Assembly: GCA_964639255.1 (NCBI GenBank)
Contig: CAZXDP010000001.1
Coordinates: forward strand, 1 to 64,000
Reading direction: 5' to 3'
Source: NZQO01 sp964639255
GTDB taxonomy: Bacteria; Bacteroidota; Bacteroidia; Flavobacteriales; Flavobacteriaceae
DNA length: 64,000 nucleotides
Shown here: piece after piece, positions 50,074-58,415 of the stretch
Numbering within the stretch: position 1 is the first letter of the stretch
Layout of the letters: every line of letters starts with the position of its first letter
Notes under the pieces: generated by a model
Told to the model about the DNA's origin: nothing
What the model saw: the letters and a program-made list of their open reading frames with translations, nothing else
Databases searched by the model: none
Program-made: the position numbers and the translations under genes

Positions 50074-51426
50074 TTACACCATTCCTTTAATGTCATTTCC
50101 CCAGGTGGGATACGCAAAAATCATGGCCTTAAGGTCTTCACATTTCAATTTTCCGCACATTGCTAAAACAAATAGGTTGATCATTTCGCCTGCTTGAGCA
50201 GCTAGAATATGGGCCCCAAGTATGAGGTTGGTTTCCTTTTCTACCAAGGTTTTGTAGGCATAGTAACCTTCGTTTATATGTTTGGCATTATACCATTTGG
50301 GAACACTCTTATATTCTACGGTAAATTTATATCCCTGTCTTCGGGCCTCATCTTCAGTGAGACCAATCGCTGCCAATTGCGGCAGGGTGAATACCACCGT
50401 TGGCACCGGGGGAAAATCCATTTTAAGTCGATTGCCCGTTCGTATATTTTTTGAAACCACTCTTGCCTCTTGAGATGAAGTGGGCGTTAATGGTAAGCTT
50501 CCGCTGGCCGAGACATCGCCACAGGCATAAACCGACGGATTGCTAGGGCTTTGTAAGTAGTCATTGACCGAAACTCCTGCTTTTTCGAAAGCCACCTCGC
50601 CTTTCTCCAGATCGAGTGCTTCCAGGTTAGGGACTCTTCCCGCGGTATTGAATATCATTTGGGTATCCATTTGTTGGGTGCGACCATTCTTTTTATAAGA
50701 TATCCTGTAGTTTTTCCGAAGTTTTTCAACCTTCGTTACCGTCGCATTAAATATAAATTCGATGCCCATTGCGGTAGAAGCTTTCGTGAGGTGACCTACC
50801 ACATCTTTATCGAAAGTGCCAAGGGGTCTTTCTGTAGTTTCAATGATTGTTACCTTGGCGCCACAGTGGGCAGCAATGTGCGCAAATTCCATCCCGATGT
50901 AGCCAGCGCCAACAAACACTAACTGTTTCGGTAATTCGGGTAGCGACAGGAAATCATCGCTTACCCTAAGGTGTTCGCGTCCCGGTATTTTCAACTCAAG
51001 GGGCCGCTGGCCGGTGGCGATGACGATGGTTTTTGCCTTCACGGTTTTTCCTTCTACACTTAATGTGTTGCGATCTAAAAACTGGGGTGATTGATGGTAC
51101 ATTTTTATACCGGCCTGTTCTAGGTCTTTTTCCGTCGCAGCGGGTACGGCCTCGGTAAAGGTTTGCTTAAACTGTTGCAGTTGTTGCCAGCTAATCTTGG
51201 GTACCGAGGAAATTCCCTTTCCGTGTAGGTTGGAGGCCATGTGTACCACTTCGGCAACGCCCACAAGCACCTTTTTGGGGTCGCAGCCCCTGTTGGCGCA
51301 TGTGCCACCAAATTCGCGATGGTCGGCAATGGCCACCCGCATCCCCTCGGCGGCGCAATCGTACGCTACTTGTTTCCCGGCAGTGCCCGTCCCTATTACG
51401 AACACATCAAAAGATTCTATTCCCAT
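50074..51426 (-). CDS. FAD-dependent pyridine nucleotide-disulfide oxidoreductase
   Basis: A 450-residue flavoprotein of the glutathione reductase/mercuric reductase class. FAD site: FVIGTGTAGKQVAYDCAAEG (about 9-28). Redox disulfide: GGTCANRGCDPKK (about 40-52). NADPH site: VFVGAGYIGMEFAHIAAHCG. Second FAD motif: VYACGDVSAS. In this enzyme class the C-terminus normally has HPTxxE, whose His is the catalytic base; here it reads FAYPTWGNDIKGMV, with Tyr in place of His and Asp in place of Glu. It is therefore unlikely to be lipoamide dehydrogenase or glutathione reductase proper, and the substrate is unknown. Confidence 0.88.
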   Translation of the reverse strand: MGIESFDVFVIGTGTAGKQVAYDCAAEGMRVAIADHREFGGTCANRGCDPKKVLVGVAEVVHMASNLHGKGISSVPKISWQQLQQFKQTFTEAVPAATEKDLEQAGIKMYHQSPQFLDRNTLSVEGKTVKAKTIVIATGQRPLELKIPGREHLRVSDDFLSLPELPKQLVFVGAGYIGMEFAHIAAHCGAKVTIIETTERPLGTFDKDVVGHLTKASTAMGIEFIFNATVTKVEKLRKNYRISYKKNGRTQQMDTQMIFNTAGRVPNLEALDLEKGEVAFEKAGVSVNDYLQSPSNPSVYACGDVSASGSLPLTPTSSQEARVVSKNIRTGNRLKMDFPPVPTVVFTLPQLAAIGLTEDEARRQGYKFTVEYKSVPKWYNAKHINEGYYAYKTLVEKETNLILGAHILAAQAGEMINLFVLAMCGKLKCEDLKAMIFAYPTWGNDIKGMV

Positions 51427-51524
51427 AACTGGAAAATAGGTAAAATTGGTCCCCTTATATGTTATCGAAATGGTAAAGTTGCCGAAAAAACCCTTCGGTA
51501 TTTTTAATTGCTATTGGCTTGCCA

Positions 51525-51532
51525 TATTTTTG
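51525..51532 (+). promoter_or_regulatory. -7 element of mfd, predicted leaderless start
   Basis: TATTTTTG matches TAnnTTTG and ends five bases before the ATG at 51538, so the transcript would begin at or next to the initiation codon, as for uvrC. Confidence 0.45.
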
Positions 51533-51537
51533 CAGCG

Positions 51538-54500
51538 ATGTCAAAAACACTCGTACAGTCACTCTTCTCGCAGTCTTCCCAAGTGGCGAAACTGAAGGAG
51601 GCCATTCTTTTCAAGGAAGAAAATGCAACCAGTATACCATCGAACTCAGCCATACATGTGTCTGGTCTGGTAGGCTCTGCCCTTTCGTTAACAGTGTCCG
51701 AATGCTTTCAATCTGCACAGGTTCCGTTCTTGCTCATCTTAAACGATAAGGAAGAGGCCGCCTACCACCTAAATGATCTGGAACATATGCTGGGCGACCA
51801 GCACGTGCTCTTTTATCCGGGCAGCTATAGGCGACCGTACGAAATTGAGCAGACCGATAACGCCAACGTACTGCTGCGAAGCGAAGTGCTCAACAGGATT
51901 AATTCCCGAAAAAACCCGGCGCTAATCGTTACCTATCCAGAGGCACTATTCGAAAAAGTAGTAACACGGAAAGAACTCGAACGAAATACATTGAAGCTCA
52001 AGGTGGGCGAACAGGTGTCTATCGATTTTGTAAACGAGGTACTTTTCGAATATCATTTTAAGCGAACCGATTTCGTAACCGAACCAGGTGAATTCTCTGT
52101 GCGCGGAGGCATCTTGGATGTTTTTAGCTTCAGCCATGATGAGCCCTATCGTATCGAGTTTTTTGGGGATGAGATAGAGAGCATTCGAACGTTCGATGTG
52201 GAAACACAACTTTCAACAGAACAGCTTCGGAAAATATCGATCATGCCAAACGTGGCCGACAAACAGACCGAAGAGCGCCGTGAAAGCTTCCTACATTATA
52301 TCGCCTCCAAAACCGTGGTTTTCCTTAAAAATGAGGAATTGCTTAGCAGTAGCATCGACGCGCTGTTCCGCAAGGCTACGGAAGCTTATAAAAATGTTTC
52401 GGGGGAAGTGAGGCAGCAAGCCCCTGCCGAACTATTCTGCACGTCAGAAGAACTGAAAGAACAGTTACAACACTTTACCAAAATAGTGCTAAATACCCGT
52501 AACATTCCGCTTAGCGATACAGCCGTTACGACTTTGTCACGCATCGCTCCCGCTCAGGATACCGGCGGTAGTACGATTTCGTTTTCAACGAAACCTCAAC
52601 CATCCTTTAACAAGCAGTTCAACCTGTTAATTGACCATCTTAACCAGAATACCGAGAACGGCTACAAAAATTACATCTTTTGCAGCAGTGAGCAGCAGGC
52701 CAAGCGATTCCATGATATTTTCGACGACGCCGAGCAGCACGTAGACCAATATGAAACCATCGTATTCCCATTATATCAAGGGTTTATAGATGACCACAAA
52801 AAAATAGCCTGCTATACAGACCATCAGCTTTTTGAGCGCTACCATAAATTTCAGCTTAAGAACGGCTACGCCAAAAAGCAGGCGATTACCCTCAAGGAGT
52901 TAACCAACTTGGAAATTGGTGACTACGTTACGCATATCGATCACGGAATTGGCAAATTTGGCGGATTGCAAAAGATAGAGGTGGAGGGCAAACAGCAAGA
53001 GGCTATAAAGCTTATTTATGGAGAGCGGGATATCTTGTACTTAAGCATTCATAGCCTGCACAAAATCACGAAGTACAACGGCAAGGACGGAAAAGAACCG
53101 AAAATCTACAAACTGGGCAGTGCTGCTTGGAAAAAGCTCAAACAGAAAACCAAAACACGCGTTAAGCAAATTGCCTTTAACCTAATTGAACTGTATGCAA
53201 AGCGCCGTTTAAAGAAAGGCTTCTCTTTCGATCCAGACAGCTATTTGCAACATGAACTCGAGTCGAGCTTCCTGTTCGAGGATACACCAGACCAAAGCAA
53301 GGCTACCGATGAAGTGAAGCGCGATATGGAAAGCGAGCAACCCATGGATCGCCTTGTTTGCGGTGATGTGGGCTTCGGTAAGACGGAGGTCGCCATTCGT
53401 GCCGCCTTTAAGGCTGTAGACAATGGGAAGCAAGTTGCTGTGCTGGTACCCACGACCATTTTAGCCTTTCAGCATTTTAAAACGTTCAGCGAACGTCTCG
53501 CCCAAATGCCCGTAAAGGTAGATTACCTCAATCGGTTTCGCAGTGCCAAGCAACGACGCGCCGTGCTCGACGGTCTTAAGGATGGATCGCTCGATATCGT
53601 GATTGGTACGCACCAGCTTACCAACAAATCGGTAGTATTTAAGGACCTAGGTCTTTTAGTGATCGATGAGGAACAAAAATTTGGTGTTGCCGTTAAAGAT
53701 AAGCTGAAAACCATCAAGGAGAATGTAGACACTTTAACCCTCACAGCCACGCCAATACCCCGTACCTTGCAGTTTAGCTTGATGGCCGCCCGCGATTTAT
53801 CGGTCATTACCACGCCCCCTCCCAACCGTTATCCGGTGGAAACCCACGTGATTCGTTTTTCAGAAGAAACCATGCGCGATGCCATTCGCTATGAAATTTC
53901 GAGAGGGGGACAGGTGTTCTTTGTACACAACCGCATCGAGAACATTAAGGAAGTGGCCGGGATGCTCCAGCGCTTGGTGCCCGATGCCAAAATTGGCATT
54001 GGCCACGGCCAGATGGAAGGGAAAAAGCTCGAGGAACTTATGTTGGCCTTTATGGAGAACGAATTTGACGTACTGGTAAGCACCACCATCATCGAAAGCG
54101 GTTTGGACGTTCCCAATGCGAACACAATTTTCATAAACAACGCCAATAATTTTGGCCTATCAGACCTCCACCAAATGCGGGGCCGTGTGGGGCGAAGCAA
54201 CAAAAAGGCGTTCTGCTATTTCATTACCCCGCCCTATTCGGCCATGACCGATGACGCCCGAAAGCGAATTACGGCCCTAGAACAATTCTCAGAATTGGGC
54301 AGTGGCCTAAACATCGCGATGAAAGATCTGGAAATTCGGGGTGCAGGCGATTTGTTGGGAGGTGAGCAAAGCGGCTTTATCAATGAAATTGGCTTCGAAA
54401 CCTATCAAAAAATATTGGCCGAAGCCATCGATGAACTAAAGGAAAAGGAATTTAAGGACCTCTATGCCGGCACCGAGCACGAGAAGAAAATTTTTGTGAA

Positions 54501-54966
54501 GGAAACCGTTATCGATACCGATTTTGAACTGTTATTCCCAGACGATTACATCAACAATATTACCGAACGGCTCAGTTTATACCAAAAACTAAATTCGCTG
54601 GAATCTGAAGTTCAACTTCAGCAGTTTGAAAAAGAACTTATAGACCGCTTTGGCGAACTGCCAGAACAGGCCGAAGATTTGCTCAACAGCGTACGTATAA
54701 AGTGGATCGCGATTGCCATGGGTCTAGAACGGGTTGTTATGAAACAGAAAAAACTAGTGGGCTATTTTATTAGCGACCAACAAAGCGCATTTTATCAAAG
54801 TCCTATGTTCTCGAGGGTGCTGCAATACGTTCAAAGCCACCCACAACGTGTTACGATGAAGGAAAAACAAACGCGCAACGGGCTAAGGCTCTTACTAACG
54901 TTCGATCGTATAGGTTCGGTAGAAAAGGCGTTACAAGCCCTGGAACCATTTAAAGCGACTGATTAA
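51538..54966 (+). CDS. mfd: Transcription-repair coupling factor Mfd
   Basis: Removes RNA polymerase stalled at DNA lesions and recruits UvrA for excision repair. It has 1142 residues from the ATG at 51538; a possible extension of ten codons would cross the promoter. N-terminal UvrB-like domains are followed by the RNA polymerase interaction domain (LEIGDYVTHIDHGIGKFGGL, about 465), and the RecG-like translocase with MDRLVCGDVGFGKTEVAIRAA (Walker A), LVIDEEQKFGV (DEEQ box), LTATPIPRTLQ and DLHQMRGRVGRSN (motif VI). The C-terminal TRCF domain closes the protein. Its stop overlaps that of yraN by four bases. Confidence 0.97.
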   Translation: MSKTLVQSLFSQSSQVAKLKEAILFKEENATSIPSNSAIHVSGLVGSALSLTVSECFQSAQVPFLLILNDKEEAAYHLNDLEHMLGDQHVLFYPGSYRRPYEIEQTDNANVLLRSEVLNRINSRKNPALIVTYPEALFEKVVTRKELERNTLKLKVGEQVSIDFVNEVLFEYHFKRTDFVTEPGEFSVRGGILDVFSFSHDEPYRIEFFGDEIESIRTFDVETQLSTEQLRKISIMPNVADKQTEERRESFLHYIASKTVVFLKNEELLSSSIDALFRKATEAYKNVSGEVRQQAPAELFCTSEELKEQLQHFTKIVLNTRNIPLSDTAVTTLSRIAPAQDTGGSTISFSTKPQPSFNKQFNLLIDHLNQNTENGYKNYIFCSSEQQAKRFHDIFDDAEQHVDQYETIVFPLYQGFIDDHKKIACYTDHQLFERYHKFQLKNGYAKKQAITLKELTNLEIGDYVTHIDHGIGKFGGLQKIEVEGKQQEAIKLIYGERDILYLSIHSLHKITKYNGKDGKEPKIYKLGSAAWKKLKQKTKTRVKQIAFNLIELYAKRRLKKGFSFDPDSYLQHELESSFLFEDTPDQSKATDEVKRDMESEQPMDRLVCGDVGFGKTEVAIRAAFKAVDNGKQVAVLVPTTILAFQHFKTFSERLAQMPVKVDYLNRFRSAKQRRAVLDGLKDGSLDIVIGTHQLTNKSVVFKDLGLLVIDEEQKFGVAVKDKLKTIKENVDTLTLTATPIPRTLQFSLMAARDLSVITTPPPNRYPVETHVIRFSEETMRDAIRYEISRGGQVFFVHNRIENIKEVAGMLQRLVPDAKIGIGHGQMEGKKLEELMLAFMENEFDVLVSTTIIESGLDVPNANTIFINNANNFGLSDLHQMRGRVGRSNKKAFCYFITPPYSAMTDDARKRITALEQFSELGSGLNIAMKDLEIRGAGDLLGGEQSGFINEIGFETYQKILAEAIDELKEKEFKDLYAGTEHEKKIFVKETVIDTDFELLFPDDYINNITERLSLYQKLNSLESEVQLQQFEKELIDRFGELPEQAEDLLNSVRIKWIAIAMGLERVVMKQKKLVGYFISDQQSAFYQSPMFSRVLQYVQSHPQRVTMKEKQTRNGLRLLLTFDRIGSVEKALQALEPFKATD

Positions 54967-55325
54967 AAATGATAGAATGCATTTTCGATATGCTCTATTT
55001 TTTCTTCGGAACTATTCTTTAAAACCGCAATAATATCGAACCGAACTTCGACATCGAGCGCACTTTCCCGTATGTACTCATCGGCCGCCTTCACCAATAA
55101 TTTTATTTTGCCGGGGGTCACAAAACTCTGTGGATCGCCAAAAAAAGCGCTGTTGCGTGTCTTTACCTCCACCATCACTATGACGCCGGCTTCCTTTTGT
55201 GCGATGATATCAATCTCTGCCTTCTGAAAATAAAAGTTGCGTTGTACTATGGTATAGCCCTGTTGTATGAGATACTGCGCAGCCAAATCTTCCCCTATTT
55301 TTCCCAGTTCGTTATGCGATGCCAT
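54963..55325 (-). CDS. yraN: YraN family (UPF0102) nuclease-like protein
   Basis: A 120-residue protein of the UPF0102 family with a restriction-endonuclease-like fold. The ATG at 55325 gives ASHNELGKIGEDLAAQYL, the usual start; a TTG two codons upstream is also open. Core residues are NFYFQKAEIDIIAQ (Glu-x-Asp), VMVEVKTRNSAFFGDP (Glu-x-Lys) and a final VRFDIIAV. Function is unproven; nuclease or Holliday-junction related roles have been suggested. It is convergent with mfd, and the preceding gene on its strand is the LD-carboxypeptidase, 37 bases upstream. Confidence 0.92.
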   Translation of the reverse strand: MASHNELGKIGEDLAAQYLIQQGYTIVQRNFYFQKAEIDIIAQKEAGVIVMVEVKTRNSAFFGDPQSFVTPGKIKLLVKAADEYIRESALDVEVRFDIIAVLKNSSEEKIEHIENAFYHF

Positions 55326-55362
55326 ATTCAATTTCTTTAAAAATTGCGCCAGCCTATTTCAA

Positions 55363-56262
55363 CTAAAAGGCTAACCGTATATACTGCTTTGTCACTTCAA
55401 GATGAATTTCCCGGCCCAGCACCAAAGCGCGGTTGTCTTCCATATGCCCCGCTGGGAAATGAAAGCATACAGGGTATGCGTATTCTGAAACCGTATCAAA
55501 AATGATTTCCTCGGCCGACTTCCCAAAAGGAATAATGTTATCGTGCATTTTGGTCATTCCGCCCACCACCAGACCTTTAAGATGTTCGAGCATTCCGTTG
55601 CGCTTTAAGTTCTGCATCATTCGGTCTACGTGGTAGAGGTACTCGTCCAAATCTTCCAAGAAAAGGATTTTTCCTTGGGTGTCGATAGAAGAAACGCTTC
55701 CACAGAGTGAATACAATATGGAAAGGTTACCGCCCACCAACACGCCCTTGGCACTGCCCTCCCGTAGAAGAGAATTGTTGTTGGGGATACTCTCTATATG
55801 GTACTTTTCGCCAAACAGCGCCTTTTTTAGGGTTTCGCGGGTGAGGGCCGACTTATTGCCAATATTTTCGGCGATTTGGGCGTGAAGCGTAGCGATACCT
55901 AAGGAATGGAGATGGGCGTGAAGCACTGTAATATCGCTATAACCAATTACCCATTTGGGAGCTTTCCTAAATTTGCTGAAATTGAGCGCATCAATAATTC
56001 GCACCGTGCCATAACCCCCCTTGGCGCACCAAATCGCCTTTACGGTGGGGTCGTCCATAAACGTCTGGAAATCGGCCGCGCGTTGCGTATCGTCACCTGC
56101 AAACTGATGCTGTTCCAATCCTATAGTTTTACCCAGCACTGGGTGCAGGCCCCATTCTTCCAATAATTCGATCGCAGGTTGTATTTCCTCTTTTGAGATT
56201 TTTCGTGCCGTAGAAACAATCGCGACGGTATCGCCTTTTTGAAGGGAAGGGGGTTGCTGCAT
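55363..56262 (-). CDS. LD-carboxypeptidase (S66/MccF family)
   Basis: Serine peptidase of 299 residues that trims tetrapeptides in muropeptide recycling; MccF-type members hydrolyse microcin C. The ATG at 56262 is chosen because it starts QQPPSLQKGDTVAIVSTARK, the normal N-terminus; the 42 upstream codons in frame run into the metG promoter region. Visible motifs are AIWCAKGGYGTVRIID (about 85-100), the nucleophile segment WVIGYSDITVLHAHL (Ser at about 116), FLEDLDEYLYHVDR (Glu) and FHFPAGHMEDNRAL (His). It lacks a signal peptide, so a cytoplasmic recycling role is likely. Confidence 0.93.
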   Translation of the reverse strand: MQQPPSLQKGDTVAIVSTARKISKEEIQPAIELLEEWGLHPVLGKTIGLEQHQFAGDDTQRAADFQTFMDDPTVKAIWCAKGGYGTVRIIDALNFSKFRKAPKWVIGYSDITVLHAHLHSLGIATLHAQIAENIGNKSALTRETLKKALFGEKYHIESIPNNNSLLREGSAKGVLVGGNLSILYSLCGSVSSIDTQGKILFLEDLDEYLYHVDRMMQNLKRNGMLEHLKGLVVGGMTKMHDNIIPFGKSAEEIIFDTVSEYAYPVCFHFPAGHMEDNRALVLGREIHLEVTKQYIRLAF

Positions 56263-56312
56263 AGAGGTTGTAAAGGTTGGTTTCAAAACACCCAATTTAC
56301 CACATTTATATG

Positions 56313-56320
56313 TAATTTTG
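56313..56320 (+). promoter_or_regulatory. -7 element of metG
   Basis: TAATTTTG matches TAnnTTTG and ends 18 bases before the ATG at 56339. Confidence 0.5.
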
Positions 56321-56338
56321 TGCCTTTCGCACAAACCT

Positions 56339-58408
56339 ATGACCCAAGAAAAACAACGATATACCATTACCGCTGCACTTCCATACACGAATGGACCGGT
56401 GCATATTGGACATTTAGCCGGCGTTTACGTGCCTGCCGATATTTATGCCCGCTACCAACGCTTGCAGCATAATGATGTCGCCTTCGTGTGTGGCAGTGAC
56501 GAGCACGGTGTGCCCATTACCATCACGGCGAAAAAGGAAGGGATAACTCCGCAACAGGTAGTAGACAAGTACCATGCGATGATAAAAAAGTCGTTCGAGG
56601 ATTTTGGCATTTCCTTCGATAACTATTCGCGTACTTCGGCAGCCATACACCACAGCACCGCTTCGCAATTTTTTAAGAAGCTTTACGATGCCGGAAAATT
56701 TCAGGAAGAGACCACCCGACAGCTGTACGATGAGGAAGCACAGCAATTCCTCGCCGATCGTTTCGTGGTGGGAACTTGTCCCAAATGCGGTTATGACGAA
56801 AGCTATGGCGATCAATGCGAAAAATGCGGTACATCCCACAATGCAACCGATTTGATAAACCCACGAAGTGCCATTTCTGGGAACAAGCCTGTACTTAAGG
56901 AAACAAAGCATTGGTTCTTACCACTAGACCAATACGAAAACTTCTTAAAAGATTGGATTTTAAAACAGCATCAAAAAGATTGGAAAACGAATGTTTACGG
57001 TCAATGCAAAAGTTGGATCGATGATGGGCTTCGTCCCCGTGCGGTAACGCGCGATCTCGATTGGGGCATCCCCGTACCCGTTGAGGGGGCAGAAGGCAAG
57101 GTGCTCTATGTGTGGTTCGATGCGCCCATTGGATATATTTCGGCTACAAAAGAGTGGGCAGCCCGCGAGGGAAAAGATTGGGAGCCCTATTGGAAAAGCG
57201 AAGATACCAAGCTGCTCCATTTTATTGGGAAGGATAACATCGTCTTTCACTGCATTATTTTCCCGAGTATGCTAAAGGCCGAAGGAAGTTACATTTTGCC
57301 AGAAAATGTTCCTGCCAATGAATTTTTGAATTTGGAAGGCAATAAAATCTCCACCAGCAAGAACTGGGCGGTATGGCTGCACGAATACCTTGAGGAGTTT
57401 CCCGGCCAGCAAGATGTGCTTCGATATGTACTGACGGCCAATGCGCCCGAAACCAAGGACAACGATTTTACGTGGGCCGACTTTCAGGCGCGTAACAACA
57501 GTGAGTTGGTGGCTATCTTCGGAAATTTCATCAATCGCGTCACAGTACTTACGCATAAATATTATTCCGGTCGTATTCCAGAACCTAGTTCCTTTTCCGA
57601 AGTAGATATACAAACTCTTGCAGAACTACGCGCCTATCCCGCTGTGATTGCCAGCAGCCTTGAGCGCTATCGCTTTCGGGAAGCGCAACAGGAATTGATG
57701 AACGTGGCGCGTTTGGGCAATAAATACTTGGCCGATGAGGAGCCTTGGAAAACTATAAAAACCGATGAGGAGCGCACGCAAACCGTGATGTTTGTTGCCT
57801 TGCAAATTGCCGCTGCCCTAGCAGTTTTGAGCGAACCGTTTTTACCCTTTACCTCAACAAAATTGAAAACCATCCTGCAATTTTCAAAGCTGGAGAATTC
57901 ATTACAATGGAAGGATTGCTCCCTTGATAAAGCCTTGCTCCCCAGCGGACATACTATTGGCCAAGGCGAGTTGCTTTTCAGTAAAATTGAAGACGAACAA
58001 ATACAACGACAATTGGACAAACTACAATATAGCAAATCACAGAACGAGATCGCCAATCGTGTGGTCGACCTCCAAAAAGAAACCATCTCTTTTGAAGATT
58101 TTATCAAATTAGACCTGCGCGTGGGTGAAATTATAGAAGCCGAAAATATGCCAAAAGCGAATAAACTGCTGGTATTGAAGGTAGATACCGGTATTGATGT
58201 CCGCACCATCGTTTCGGGTATCGCCGAAAGTTTTTCCCCAAGTGAAATAGTGGGCAAAAAGGTGACCGTACTGGTAAATTTGGCTCCAAGGGCCCTTAGG
58301 GGAGTAGAGAGCGAGGGCATGATTTTGATGACCGAAAACAAGGAGGGCAAGCTGGTTTTTGTAAATCCAGATGCGGAGGGGGTAGTCAATGGCGCCACGA
58401 TCAATTAA
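56339..58408 (+). CDS. metG: Methionyl-tRNA synthetase
   Basis: Class I synthetase of 689 residues from the ATG at 56339. HIGH motif: ALPYTNGPVHIGHLAG (about 14-29). The zinc knuckle is CPKCGYDESYGDQCEKCG (about 145-162), showing all four cysteines of the two-knuckle type. The KMSKS motif is KISTSKNWAVW (about 336). The C-terminal 110 residues (FEDFIKLDLRVGEIIEAENM, VLVNLAPRALRGVESEGMI) form the EMAP/Trbp111-like tRNA-binding domain. The next gene starts 8 bases after its stop. Confidence 0.97.
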   Translation: MTQEKQRYTITAALPYTNGPVHIGHLAGVYVPADIYARYQRLQHNDVAFVCGSDEHGVPITITAKKEGITPQQVVDKYHAMIKKSFEDFGISFDNYSRTSAAIHHSTASQFFKKLYDAGKFQEETTRQLYDEEAQQFLADRFVVGTCPKCGYDESYGDQCEKCGTSHNATDLINPRSAISGNKPVLKETKHWFLPLDQYENFLKDWILKQHQKDWKTNVYGQCKSWIDDGLRPRAVTRDLDWGIPVPVEGAEGKVLYVWFDAPIGYISATKEWAAREGKDWEPYWKSEDTKLLHFIGKDNIVFHCIIFPSMLKAEGSYILPENVPANEFLNLEGNKISTSKNWAVWLHEYLEEFPGQQDVLRYVLTANAPETKDNDFTWADFQARNNSELVAIFGNFINRVTVLTHKYYSGRIPEPSSFSEVDIQTLAELRAYPAVIASSLERYRFREAQQELMNVARLGNKYLADEEPWKTIKTDEERTQTVMFVALQIAAALAVLSEPFLPFTSTKLKTILQFSKLENSLQWKDCSLDKALLPSGHTIGQGELLFSKIEDEQIQRQLDKLQYSKSQNEIANRVVDLQKETISFEDFIKLDLRVGEIIEAENMPKANKLLVLKVDTGIDVRTIVSGIAESFSPSEIVGKKVTVLVNLAPRALRGVESEGMILMTENKEGKLVFVNPDAEGVVNGATIN

Positions 58409-58415
58409 TGCCGTT

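Noticed and set aside
57667..58404. 245-codon open frame on the minus strand
   Set aside because: It lies entirely opposite metG, whose domains are complete, and has no recognisable family or signal; it is a shadow of metG codon use.
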